A stretch of 64,000 nucleotides of DNA, from contig NZ_JAMFLG010000022.1 in assembly GCF_023502205.1 (NCBI RefSeq), positions 18,046 through 82,045 of the forward strand. The letters run 5' to 3'. Source of the DNA: Aquiflexum sp. TKW24L. GTDB taxonomy: Bacteria > Bacteroidota > Bacteroidia > Cytophagales > Cyclobacteriaceae. The notes under the pieces were generated by a model. The model did not search any database. It was not told the origin of the DNA and saw only the letters and a list, made by a program, of their open reading frames with translations. This document shows, piece by piece, positions 1 to 8,093 of the stretch; position 1 is the stretch's first letter; each line of letters begins with the position of its first letter. The position numbers and the translations under genes are program-made.

Positions 1-129
1 GACTACAAACTGCAACTGCCTTCTGCAAACTGAATTCTGCAACTGCCTACTGAGATTGCTTACTGCAAACTAGGTCTTGGTACTTCGTACTTTGTTCAAT
101 TCTCGCAACCCGCTTCTCGTTTCTCGCTT
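1..129. repeat. Degenerate low-complexity tandem repeats
   Basis: No gene lies left of the glutaminase. The stretch is built of slightly varied short words: CTGCAAACTG / CTGCAACTGCC from about 8 to 72, TACTTCGTACTTTG near 80-93, then CTCGCTTCT-like words at about 103-130. The CTCGCTTCT words recur at about 12820-12842. The origin and role are unknown. It lies at the 3' side of the minus-strand glsA and could end in or carry no function. Confidence 0.6.
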
Positions 130-1059
130 CTAACTCTTTCTTTCTTCAAAAAGCGAATACTTTAACTTTTCCCTCAACATCTGTAGAGCCTTGACTCCTT
201 TTGGGGAATTTCCTTTTTCGCTGAGTGGTGGACTCCAAACTGCAACCGTAAATTTGTTGGGCATGACTGCTACTGTCCCTCCACCAACACCGCTTTTGCC
301 CGGCAAACCTACACGGAAAGCAAACTCTCCCGATTCGTCATAAAATCCACAGGTCAGCATCAGCGCATTAACCCTTTGAGTATCGATTGGGCTGAGGATT
401 TCTCTTTTTGCAAAAATGGAATATCCCCGATTGGCCAAAAATGAAAATGACCTTGCCAAGTCCACACAGCACAATTCAATGGCGCATTGCCCACAATAGG
501 TTCGGATGACATCCTGAATGTCATTTTCAAAATTGTCATATGCCTTTAGAAAATAGGCCAAAGCTGTATTTCGCTCTGAATGGGCAATCTCCGAATTCAT
601 CACAGATTCATCGATCCGGACGCATGTTCTTCCCACGATGTCGTTGATAAAACCATGAATTTCTTCCAATGGCTTTTTGTGAATGGTTGTCAGCGCATCA
701 GTAATTACCAATGCCCCGGCATTGATAAAGGGGTTTCTCGGGATTCCTTTTTCAAATTCCAGCTGGGCAATCGAGTTGAACGGATTGCCGCTTGGCTCGA
801 CGTTGACCCTGGACCAAAGTTTGCTTTTGAAGACATGCGCCACCATCGTCAAGGTCAACACTTTGGAAATACTCTGTATAGAAAATGGAACTTCAAAATC
901 TCCGGCACCATACACTTTTCCATCCAGATCCACCAAAGCAATCCCAAAATTATCCGGATCGACTTTTGCTAATTCAGGGATATAGTCGGCAACTTTTCCT
1001 CCAAGATCCTGGGGTTTTAATTCATTATAGATATCGTCAATGATTGATTGGTAGTTCAT
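130..1059 (-). CDS. glsA: Glutaminase A
   Basis: Hydrolyses glutamine to glutamate and ammonia in the cytoplasm. The 309-residue length is typical of the stand-alone bacterial glutaminase domain (beta-lactamase-like serine fold). The S-x-x-K pair is visible as Ser63-Ile-Ser-Lys66, followed by NPFNSIAQLE, the PFINAGALV segment and the glycine-rich SGVGGGTVAVMP near the C-terminus, all family hallmarks. The ATG at 1057-1059 is the natural start. It is transcribed leftwards, with about 370 bases separating it from the next minus-strand gene, so it is probably monocistronic. No TAnnTTTG promoter was found upstream. The family call is secure; a physiological role in nitrogen supply or acid tolerance is not shown here. 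Confidence 0.95.
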   Translation of the reverse strand: MNYQSIIDDIYNELKPQDLGGKVADYIPELAKVDPDNFGIALVDLDGKVYGAGDFEVPFSIQSISKVLTLTMVAHVFKSKLWSRVNVEPSGNPFNSIAQLEFEKGIPRNPFINAGALVITDALTTIHKKPLEEIHGFINDIVGRTCVRIDESVMNSEIAHSERNTALAYFLKAYDNFENDIQDVIRTYCGQCAIELCCVDLARSFSFLANRGYSIFAKREILSPIDTQRVNALMLTCGFYDESGEFAFRVGLPGKSGVGGGTVAVMPNKFTVAVWSPPLSEKGNSPKGVKALQMLREKLKYSLFEERKS

Positions 1060-1431
1060 GTTTTCAAAGTGTTGATTTTTTCCTTCAATAATCTAGCCTG
1101 AATAAATCAAGTGTCAATCTTAATGTTCATTATTTTTTAAATGGGAAAGAATTTATTAATGATATAAAAAAGTAATCAACCCTAACTAGGACTTCAAAGC
1201 CAATTTCTTTTGTTTATAGAGAAATTCAATGACAACTTCCAACCAAAATCAAACCTGAATCCATTTAAAGTGGCTATCGGCTCGAATTAATATCTATTAT
1301 CTCCAATGGTGATATTTTATTTAAACCTTTGATGTGATGATTTTTTACCGTCACCATAATCATTTGAACATTATATCAATAGAGTATCCTAAATAAATCT
1401 GAAGACCAAAATAAAAGATTTATCAAAACTT
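1060..1431. other. AT-rich intergenic region, nothing recognised
   Basis: Gap of 372 bases between two minus-strand genes. It is AT-rich and should hold the glsA promoter, but no CAAAnnTA (the minus-strand form of TAnnTTTG) was seen. A weak inverted repeat (ATAAAAG / CTTTTAT, about 1412-1437) sits at the 3' end of the outer-membrane protein gene and is too weak to call a terminator. Confidence 0.5.
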
Positions 1432-2823
1432 TTATCTCATTAATGTACTGATGGGAATTTTAAAACCTAGCTCAAGGTTAAAACCATTAAGATTTCCTGA
1501 TTCTGAATAATCAATCCGCTGTCCATTGACTATTTCTTGAACATTTACAAAACCAACTTCAGGGCTTCCGAAATTTTGTGAAAAGTTAAATGAAAGTATG
1601 CTGGAATTGAATAAAGGTATATCCATGAAAGCACCTGCCTGAAAAAACAGCTTCCCCCCGGATCTCTGAGTTGACGGTGTGGACAGCAGGACAGGTACGC
1701 GTTCATCATCCAATACCAAAGCACCTCTTTGGGTCACATACGTCCTTATAGTATTCAATGTCACGAAAGTAGCAGCCGAAACACCAAATCTCAGGCGGTT
1801 CTTTTCTCCTATATCCCAATGATATCTTGCCCGTAGTGGAATAGCCCTTGTCATCGGATCACTTAGGCTTATCAAACCAAAATTTTCAGTTTCTGTTTTT
1901 GTTTGACTCATCCAACTGGAGTAACCGGTTTCAAAGCTCCATTGACCTGAAGTGTATCCAAATAGAAAACTGGTTGCCGGCCTAAATCTGGTGATCCCCG
2001 GAATGTCATTCTTTTCAAAATCAGGCTGAGATCTCAATAAGCTAGTAAGCATCACATAGGAACCATCTCCCCATGCAGCCATACGTTTTTCAGATTTTCG
2101 CTCTTTTTTGATTACTCTCCAGTCCTCCTTTTTTTCATGGCCTCTACGCCTGAAATCTATTCCATACCCCAACACCAGCCCTGTATAAGTCCCTCTCCTC
2201 TGAACTACAGGATGGGAAGTTTCTTCAATCCAATTTAAATTTGACTCATTTAACATCCCAAAGCCCTGATGATGTCTTAGCCCAAGTAAAAAATAATTGT
2301 TACCTGGAGTATTGAATTTCATTCCCACTTCTAAAGAACCAGAAGGCACTACATAAGTTGTATACTTAAAGTTTAATACTGAATCCTGAATTTTAATCCC
2401 GTAATCTCGTGAAAGATTTATCCCCAAGGAAGGCTGAACATAGAATTCATTTTCACCCACCTCCCAAGTCTTCCTAAAACCTAAGCTATAATTCCTAAAA
2501 GCAAAACCTGCATTATTCCTCTGGGGTACATATAAAAATGAAGAACCTGAATTTTCTGGATTCAAAGTATACCCAAAAGGCGAGGAAGCAGCCCAAGATT
2601 GCAGGACAAATTGCCAGTTCTTATTGATATTGTATGATAATCCCAAACCAAAATTTACTCCAATGGGAGTTGTAAAATCCATGGAAGGCAAAGGATCATT
2701 TAAAAAGTTTTGATACCCTTGATTAGGAACAGTATACAGTTCAAGGTTGATCCTGCTTTGGGCATTTGCATGAAAAGGACACATCCACAAAAGCAAACTC
2801 ATTGAAAGAAGTAGTTTTTTCAT
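1432..2823 (-). CDS. Outer-membrane beta-barrel protein, paralogue A
   Basis: No named family recognised. The ATG at 2821-2823 is preferred over an upstream in-frame start because it begins a clean signal peptide (MKKLLLSMSLL... ending ANAQ, residues 1-22), giving 463 residues. The mature part is rich in alternating aromatic/polar strands typical of outer-membrane barrels. It appears to have two barrel-like halves separated by a strongly basic linker at about residues 225-247. The C-terminal segment NGFNLELGFKIP looks like a final beta-strand. The gene at 3360-4760 is a full-length paralogue: same length, linker in the same place, and near-matching C-termini (QNFGSPEVG versus QNFGSPDVG). The ligand or function is unknown. 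Confidence 0.8.
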   Translation of the reverse strand: MKKLLLSMSLLLWMCPFHANAQSRINLELYTVPNQGYQNFLNDPLPSMDFTTPIGVNFGLGLSYNINKNWQFVLQSWAASSPFGYTLNPENSGSSFLYVPQRNNAGFAFRNYSLGFRKTWEVGENEFYVQPSLGINLSRDYGIKIQDSVLNFKYTTYVVPSGSLEVGMKFNTPGNNYFLLGLRHHQGFGMLNESNLNWIEETSHPVVQRRGTYTGLVLGYGIDFRRRGHEKKEDWRVIKKERKSEKRMAAWGDGSYVMLTSLLRSQPDFEKNDIPGITRFRPATSFLFGYTSGQWSFETGYSSWMSQTKTETENFGLISLSDPMTRAIPLRARYHWDIGEKNRLRFGVSAATFVTLNTIRTYVTQRGALVLDDERVPVLLSTPSTQRSGGKLFFQAGAFMDIPLFNSSILSFNFSQNFGSPEVGFVNVQEIVNGQRIDYSESGNLNGFNLELGFKIPISTLMR

Positions 2824-3359
2824 TTTAGAAATATTTTGTGAACTGATCATTACATTAAATATAAGACTTTTCAACTAACTTCTTTTACTATCTGGTTGTT
2901 AAAAAAAAAAAATAGATTTCATAGCAATTGGAGGCAATTTCTAATACACCATCTGCAACACTGGCCTTTTGCCACAATTCATTTCTTTCCAACCTGGTCG
3001 ACAGCAGTTCTTCCTCATAATAACGCTGTGAAAAACCATTTAAAACAACTCCAAAAAACAATATTCCGTCAAATCCAAAATTTAATATCATCAATTGAGG
3101 TAGTGAAAATATAAAACATGGATTTATAACTGATTTTAGGATAAATTATTTTGGAAGAGTAAGAAAAATAAAACTTTAAGATTGGCTTTTCCATTAATCA
3201 TACGCAATGATTCGGGTAGATTGAATTTCAATTTTTCACTTTGTTTAATGACTGAAAAACCATATAAATCAAATATGGCTTCATTCCGATGCATATCAGA
3301 ATGAAGCCATGATCGAAAAAGAATATCTCTTTTCAGGCTAAAGAAGCGTGTCCCGGTTT
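2824..3359. other. Intergenic region with perfect stem-loop
   Basis: 536 bases between the two barrel paralogues. A perfect 12-base-pair inverted repeat, ATGGCTTCATTC (3275-3286) and GAATGAAGCCAT (3299-3310), with a 12-base loop lies about 50 bases past the stop of the rightward paralogue (which reads left). No T-run follows, so it is not a classic intrinsic terminator; it may protect the mRNA 3' end. A smaller overlapping inverted repeat (CCATAT / ATATGG, 3260-3278) is also present. No convincing gene lies in the gap. Confidence 0.55.
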
Positions 3360-4760
3360 TTATTTTCTAAACAACACATTCAAAGGCAACTTATAACCCA
3401 ATTCCAGCATAAAACCGTTCAGCGTGCCTGAACTCTCAAAGTTCACAGGCTGTCCATTGACTTCCCCCGTTACATCCAACAATCCTACATCAGGACTGCC
3501 AAAATTCTGAGACACCTTAAAGTTCAACAAACTTGAATTGAAGATCGGGACTTCGGCAAAAATGCCCGCATTGAAAAATATAGCACCTTTTGGATCAGAA
3601 GGATTTGTTTTATATGTAAGATCAAATTCTCCATCAGGTCCAGTACCACCGTAACCTCCTTCCCTGAGTCTTTCTCCATTGGTACCTAAAGTGTAAAATG
3701 CAGTGAAAGTAGGCCCAAATCGAAGTCTGTTTTTTTCACCCACCTGAAAGTCATATTTGAGAGTCAAAGGAATAGCAGTCACCAAAAAGTTATTTGCAAG
3801 GTTCGAGTTGACATTTGTTCCAGCAACAGAAATATTGGTTTGGGCATTAAATCGTGTATACCCAGTTTCCACGCTCAAAGCCTTGAATCTATAGCCTGCC
3901 GCAAAAATACTTCCTCCCGAAATATGTGAAAACTCAAGATTTGGTTCTCTCTCCGACTTAGGTCTAAAGCGGAGAAATCCTGAAAGCATGACGTAAGGGC
4001 CACTTTTCCAAGCCAGATCTCTTTTTTCATCTTTTCGGTCAGGACGGTTTGACCGGAATTGTTCCCTGCTGCTTTTATTGCCAAAGTTGATCCCATAACC
4101 CATAAATAAACCTGCATAGGAGCCTCTTCTTTTATCTTCTATTCTCAAATTTGTTGACGGATTATAGAAGCCATTAGTGTTTAACTGTCCAATACCTTGT
4201 TGGAACCTTGCACCGAAGACAACATAATTTTTCCTTGGCGTGTACAGTTTTATCCCGCCTTCAAGCCTGACATTACCAACAATGGCGGTCTGTTTTGGAC
4301 TGTAGCCAACAAAGTAATTCGAATCATTTAAAATCATTTCACTGTAATTATTGACAGTAAATCCTACGGAAGGCTGGGCAAAAAGCGCATATTTTTCTTT
4401 TTCCCAGTTATATCTTGCTCCAATACTATAATTTCCCAAAAGTTCTGATGACCTGCCTTTGATCTGGGGATTCGCATCTGGAAAATTGGGATACCAAGTA
4501 GTCATCCTTGAATTCCTCAATGCCTCAGCTTGTAACGATAATTGCCATGGGCCTTTGATCCTGTAAAGGATGTTGGCTCCAATATGGTAATCTAATGGTG
4601 TAGAGACTTTCAAATCGGAATTTTGAGGAAACTCTATTGCTTTGTTAAATGACTTAAGCGGTCCCCCATAGAGCTCCAGGTTCAGTTTCCCTTGGCCGTA
4701 TGAATTTTGGATAATGGAAAAAAATAGCAGGATTGTATAATAATAGTATAATTTTCTCAT
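3360..4760 (-). CDS. Outer-membrane beta-barrel protein, paralogue B
   Basis: Paralogue of the protein at 1432-2823. The ATG at 4758-4760 (MRKLYYYYTILLFFS... cleavage after QNSYGQ) is chosen over an upstream in-frame start because it opens a proper signal peptide; this gives 466 residues. The order is signal peptide, first barrel-like half, basic linker at about residues 227-248 (rich in Arg, Lys, Asp), second barrel-like half, and a terminal strand NGFMLELGYKLP. The GSYAGLFMGYGINF motif just before the linker matches GTYTGLVLGYGIDF in paralogue A. Function unknown. The tandem arrangement points to gene duplication, followed by enough divergence for separate ligands or expression. Confidence 0.8.
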   Translation of the reverse strand: MRKLYYYYTILLFFSIIQNSYGQGKLNLELYGGPLKSFNKAIEFPQNSDLKVSTPLDYHIGANILYRIKGPWQLSLQAEALRNSRMTTWYPNFPDANPQIKGRSSELLGNYSIGARYNWEKEKYALFAQPSVGFTVNNYSEMILNDSNYFVGYSPKQTAIVGNVRLEGGIKLYTPRKNYVVFGARFQQGIGQLNTNGFYNPSTNLRIEDKRRGSYAGLFMGYGINFGNKSSREQFRSNRPDRKDEKRDLAWKSGPYVMLSGFLRFRPKSEREPNLEFSHISGGSIFAAGYRFKALSVETGYTRFNAQTNISVAGTNVNSNLANNFLVTAIPLTLKYDFQVGEKNRLRFGPTFTAFYTLGTNGERLREGGYGGTGPDGEFDLTYKTNPSDPKGAIFFNAGIFAEVPIFNSSLLNFKVSQNFGSPDVGLLDVTGEVNGQPVNFESSGTLNGFMLELGYKLPLNVLFRK

Positions 4761-4889
4761 AACAAAGTAGATTTTTATTATTTCAAAGATAGTTGGTTTC
4801 ACTTAACCCTGTATAAGGCAAATACAAAATTTTGTTAAAATATTAGTTAATCAATGTTAAACCACAAACGTCAATGAAATCAAAATATT

Positions 4890-4914
4890 ACATGCATAAT
4901 TTTCTTATGTATAT
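4890..4914. promoter_or_regulatory. Candidate PadR operator (imperfect inverted repeat)
   Basis: ATGCATAA (4892-4899) and TTATGTAT (4905-4912) form an inverted repeat with one mismatch around a 5-base spacer, about 45 bases before the PadR start. PadR repressors commonly bind ATGT-n8-ACAT-like inverted repeats at their own promoter, so autoregulation is a reasonable inference. No clear TAnnTTTG element was found here. Confidence 0.3.
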
Positions 4915-4958
4915 AATTTTCTTTTATATTCGTTTTATATTCTGGATGCGATACGCAC

Positions 4959-5303
4959 ATGTCAAATAATAACCTGATCAAAGGAAGTCTACAAACCATA
5001 ATCCTCAAACTGCTCGAGGAAAATGAAAGGATGTACGGTTATGAAATTACCCAAAAAGTCAAGGAACTGACCGCCGGGGAAATCAAAATCACGGAAGGTG
5101 CCCTCTATCCTGCCCTGCACAAGCTGGAAGCAGATGGATTGCTGACAACAGAGATAGAACAAGTTGATAACAGGGTCCGAAAATACTACAGCCTGACTAA
5201 GGACGGGCAAAAGGAGGTCAACAGCAAAATGGCAGAGTTGCAGGGATTTGTAGAAAACCTCCAAAGAATCCTGAATCCCACTTGGAATCCGGGTTTGACC
5301 TGA
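4959..5303 (+). CDS. PadR family transcriptional regulator
   Basis: A 114-residue winged-helix DNA-binding protein of the short PadR type. The helix-turn-helix carries the family signature: YGYEI at about residues 27-31, then EGALYPALHKLEADGLL at about 46-62, and the wing R-x-R-K-Y-Y-x-L-T-x-x-G. The ATG at 4959 places the helix-turn-helix at the usual distance from the N-terminus. Downstream, after 117 bases, begins a run of five overlapping membrane-protein genes whose N-terminal domains resemble the HAAS module known to accompany PadR genes. The regulator therefore very likely controls, or is controlled by, that set. The effector is unknown. Confidence 0.92.
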   Translation: MSNNNLIKGSLQTIILKLLEENERMYGYEITQKVKELTAGEIKITEGALYPALHKLEADGLLTTEIEQVDNRVRKYYSLTKDGQKEVNSKMAELQGFVENLQRILNPTWNPGLT

Positions 5304-5356
5304 CTTTAAAAAGTGAAACACATTAGTTGAATAAAAAAAGTAAATCTAAAATCCAA

Positions 5357-5411
5357 ATCCTTCGAGGTTTGAAATAAAACCTCAAAGGATCCAAAAGACC
5401 TCAAAGGTTCC
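5357..5411. promoter_or_regulatory. Inverted repeat plus third half-site before the membrane array
   Basis: The arm 5357-5370 (ATCCTTCGAGGTTT) pairs with 5377-5390 (AAACCTCAAAGGAT) with one mismatch. A further copy of the half-site (ACCTCAAAGGTTCC) sits at 5398-5411, ten bases before the first array start codon. It may be an operator, an attenuating hairpin between padR and the array, or a dispersed repeat. Confidence 0.4.
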
Positions 5412-5420
5412 ATACATAAA

Positions 5421-6101
5421 ATGCGAAACCTGACCGACATAGAATTGCAAACTATCAAAGGCACCATTGTGAGAAAGGAGATTTCTTCGGCAGAAATCCT
5501 CATGGAGGTCTATGACCATTATGTCAGCCACCTGCAGGAATTTGGAGAGGACGATTTTGATGATCAATTGGAAGAATTGGATGAAAAATTCACTTATGGA
5601 TATTGTCATGCTTTGCAAGCCAAATTCAACAAAGACATCCGAAAAGAAATCGGTGTCCTCCAATGGAAAGTGGTCAAGAAGAATTTATGTTTATCGAGAA
5701 TCCTCTACGTATTGGGCTTTATCATGATTGCTTTTTACTTGGGTTCGAATGTGAAAAACGAAAAAGAAGGAGCAATAATGATGGTTGCACCTTTACTGAT
5801 CCTAACGGTTTTCCATATTTATTTCTTATTCAAATCAAGCAGAAGAATCAAAAAGATGAAGGAAAGCATGAGTCAGGCAAGTTCGCTGCAATCTTCTTTA
5901 TTTTATCCTTTTTCCGAAAGAATGTACTTGCCTGTAATTATGGCGTATTCCATTGTTTGGTTTGCGGACCTCATGTTTGATGTGCAGGTACTTTCAAACA
6001 TAGCCCCCCAGATTGCTGCAACATTTTCAATCCTTCTTTTCATTTATGTGATTTCCCTGATGGAGGTCTGGAAAATCAAATCCAAAACATCCCTGATATG
6101 A
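5421..6101 (+). CDS. HAAS-like membrane protein 1 of 5
   Basis: A 226-residue protein with a cytosolic helical N-terminal domain (about 1-85) and four predicted membrane segments (about 92-110, 117-137, 168-185, 195-215). The N-domain carries the motif shared by all five array members: an Ile-rich first helix, then E-V-x-D32-H33 followed by an amphipathic helix and LDEKF. This resembles the HAAS (helix-turn-helix-associated alpha-helical signalling) domain found beside PadR regulators; that match is from memory. The stop overlaps the next start (ATGA, 6098-6101), implying translational coupling. The function of the membrane half is unknown. Confidence 0.75.
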   Translation: MRNLTDIELQTIKGTIVRKEISSAEILMEVYDHYVSHLQEFGEDDFDDQLEELDEKFTYGYCHALQAKFNKDIRKEIGVLQWKVVKKNLCLSRILYVLGFIMIAFYLGSNVKNEKEGAIMMVAPLLILTVFHIYFLFKSSRRIKKMKESMSQASSLQSSLFYPFSERMYLPVIMAYSIVWFADLMFDVQVLSNIAPQIAATFSILLFIYVISLMEVWKIKSKTSLI

Positions 6102-6805
6102 AACTGAATGAGCAACAAATTAAAGAACTCCATTACCGCATCAATTCCAAACAGATTCAATACACTGAGGTAAGAGATGAGGTATTGGACCATTATCAGA
6201 CAGCTTTGGAGTTGGAACAAGAAAGGCCCTTTGAGGATGTTTTGGCTGAGCTCGATAAAACTTTTACAATCACCTATTGTAAAGAAGTGGCTGAAAATTA
6301 TATCAAAGAATTGAGATCGGAATATCCCTTCTTAATCAAAAGAAAGTTTTTAGAAATGTTTGAGTGGCGAAGGTTACCCCTGACGCTGATCATTTTTTCA
6401 TTGGGTTTATCCGTTCCTTATTTGCTTCCCGACCCAAAGAAATTGGTGCATCTGACCAATGCATTTATCCTACTCATGTTTTCAATTGAATCCTTGATGA
6501 TTGAATATTCCTATCCAAAAAAATCCTTCAAACACCATTACAGGACAGTGGACGACCCTCCCAGATTGGCAAGATTGCAGAGCCGGTCACTTCGGGGATG
6601 GGGCATATTCCCTGCAGTTACAGCGATATTTCTGATGATTCCCCTATTTGTAATTTACTTAGGGAATCTTGAGGAGGGCTTTGCAGCTTATCTCTTCACT
6701 CCACCATACATATACAGTATCTGCTTTTTGACTGGTGTTATGGTACTCTTTCAGATCGCCAATTTTGAAGTTTCCCGAGACCGTATGAAACCTTTTGTTC
6801 GATGA
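6098..6805 (+). CDS. HAAS-like membrane protein 2 of 5
   Basis: 235 residues. The N-terminal helical domain begins MKLNEQQIKEL and carries the invariant Asp31-His32 and a following LDKTF, as in members 1 and 3. The membrane half has about four hydrophobic segments (about 95-110, 118-135, 170-188, 198-225) separated by a basic, proline-containing loop (about 138-165) predicted to be cytosolic. It overlaps both neighbours by four bases (ATGA), so it sits in the middle of a tightly coupled operon. The membrane half does not resemble the other members at a glance, while the N-domain clearly does. Function unknown. Confidence 0.75.
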   Translation: MKLNEQQIKELHYRINSKQIQYTEVRDEVLDHYQTALELEQERPFEDVLAELDKTFTITYCKEVAENYIKELRSEYPFLIKRKFLEMFEWRRLPLTLIIFSLGLSVPYLLPDPKKLVHLTNAFILLMFSIESLMIEYSYPKKSFKHHYRTVDDPPRLARLQSRSLRGWGIFPAVTAIFLMIPLFVIYLGNLEEGFAAYLFTPPYIYSICFLTGVMVLFQIANFEVSRDRMKPFVR

Positions 6806-7473
6806 AAAGAATCCTATTAGATACTGAAGTCCAGACCATCAAAGACCGGCTAAACCGGTTGCAGATTGCTTATGTAGAAATATATGATGAGCTTTTGGAT
6901 CACTATATTTCCTCATTGGAACAATTTCCTGCTTATGAATTTGACACAAAAAGGGAAGCTTTAGATGATGAGTTTGCTTGGTCTGTGGTAAGGGGTTTGG
7001 AAAAACAACTTTTGAATGTAGTCAGCAAGCAATTACAAAGTTCCCAAAGGGACGCCCTTAAAATTTGGAAAATGGATTTATTGAAAGTGCTGGGTATTTT
7101 TTCTTACGCTTTCTTTCTTCTGATCATTTACCATTTAATCAGTTTGGATGTTATGATGATTTTCTCCTTTCTGCCCGTCTTGGGAATATTGGTGGCTCTA
7201 CTTTATCATTCAGGCAATTACTTCTCTTTATCCCTTGACCCAAACTATCATAGACCAAGAAATGTAATCCTTCAAGCAGCCTTGGGTAAATATGTACTGA
7301 TCTTCAATTTCTTCAACGCTTTTTTTGTATTCACTTCAATTTTTCTTAACAACATTGGTCTTGAAAGTTGGGCAATGGTCTTGATGATTTTTTATACAAC
7401 TTTTATGAATATTTATGCCCTATCGCTTTATGGATCTATCAATCTCAAAAACTTAAAACTGATTAGATCATGA
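6802..7473 (+). CDS. HAAS-like membrane protein 3 of 5
   Basis: 223 residues. The N-domain has Asp33-His34 in the motif EIYDELLDHY and a following ALDDEF, closest to members 1 and 2. Hydrophobic segments lie at about 95-112, 115-133, 165-185 and 192-212, again predicting four membrane passes with a short cytosolic tail. The start at 6802 overlaps the previous stop by four bases, and its own stop overlaps the next start at 7470. No catalytic motif is visible. A role as a sensor or subunit of a PadR-linked membrane complex is inference only. Confidence 0.75.
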   Translation: MKRILLDTEVQTIKDRLNRLQIAYVEIYDELLDHYISSLEQFPAYEFDTKREALDDEFAWSVVRGLEKQLLNVVSKQLQSSQRDALKIWKMDLLKVLGIFSYAFFLLIIYHLISLDVMMIFSFLPVLGILVALLYHSGNYFSLSLDPNYHRPRNVILQAALGKYVLIFNFFNAFFVFTSIFLNNIGLESWAMVLMIFYTTFMNIYALSLYGSINLKNLKLIRS

Positions 7474-8093
7474 AACTCTCCAAACCCCAGATCGAAAAGA
7501 TAAACCAATCCATCAAAATGGGTATTTATTACCAAGACATTCGCTCAGAATTGGTGGATCACTTGGCCTCAGCCATTGAGCAGGAAATGGGAGATGGTGA
7601 GATTTCCTTCGAGTTGGCTTTGGATCAACAGCTTGCAAAGCTGAATCTTGACAAGTTCCAAAGACAGATTTTGCTCAGTCATCATTCTTCCGCATTCAAA
7701 AAATTATTTGCAGGTTGGCTCAATCCAGAGAATTTTGGGTTGGCCTTGCTTGCATTCTGCGTGACCTATTTTCTGATCCATATCGGCTCGATAGAAGCAA
7801 GCCATACATATTCTACTTTCCTGCTTGTCATGATCACTGTCAATACGGCACCGTTTTTTTATAGACTTTTCACAAAGCCCATGCGCAATAGCAGTGAGTT
7901 TATGTCCGTCATCAATAGCATGTTTTTACTGTACATGTGCATGTCATTTTCTTTTGACCTCTTACTTGAATTTTCACCTATTCCAAAGCAAATCTTCATG
8001 CCTGCCTTTATGGGAATCTTAGCCGGACAACTGATCATCGGGATCAGGTTGGTCAGCAATACTTATGAAAAATTGAAACTTGCCAAACAATGA
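7470..8093 (+). CDS. HAAS-like membrane protein 4 of 5
   Basis: 207 residues, the shortest member. It begins MKLSKPQIEKI and has Asp30-His31 in SELVDHLASAIE, which fits the HAAS-like motif best. The LDExF segment of members 1-3 is replaced by ALDQQL. About four membrane segments follow (about 88-105, 112-130, 145-162, 175-195). The first 26 coding bases match those of member 5 at 24 positions, suggesting recent duplication or gene conversion of the 5' end. It overlaps both neighbours by four bases. Confidence 0.75.
   Translation: MKLSKPQIEKINQSIKMGIYYQDIRSELVDHLASAIEQEMGDGEISFELALDQQLAKLNLDKFQRQILLSHHSSAFKKLFAGWLNPENFGLALLAFCVTYFLIHIGSIEASHTYSTFLLVMITVNTAPFFYRLFTKPMRNSSEFMSVINSMFLLYMCMSFSFDLLLEFSPIPKQIFMPAFMGILAGQLIIGIRLVSNTYEKLKLAKQ

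Noticed and set aside
9..129. tRNA or small RNA gene
   Set aside because: No cloverleaf, no conserved TTCGA/CCA elements; the stretch is explained by degenerate word repeats.
2888..3094. 68-residue open frame on the minus strand between the two barrel paralogues
   Set aside because: Starts with MMILNFGFDG, no recognisable family, ends in a poly-T/A stretch; the opposite strand is also open. Could be a gene remnant, but nothing supports a functional protein.
4989..5321. 110-residue minus-strand open frame opposite padR
   Set aside because: Complete antisense shadow of a well-supported gene with no family features.
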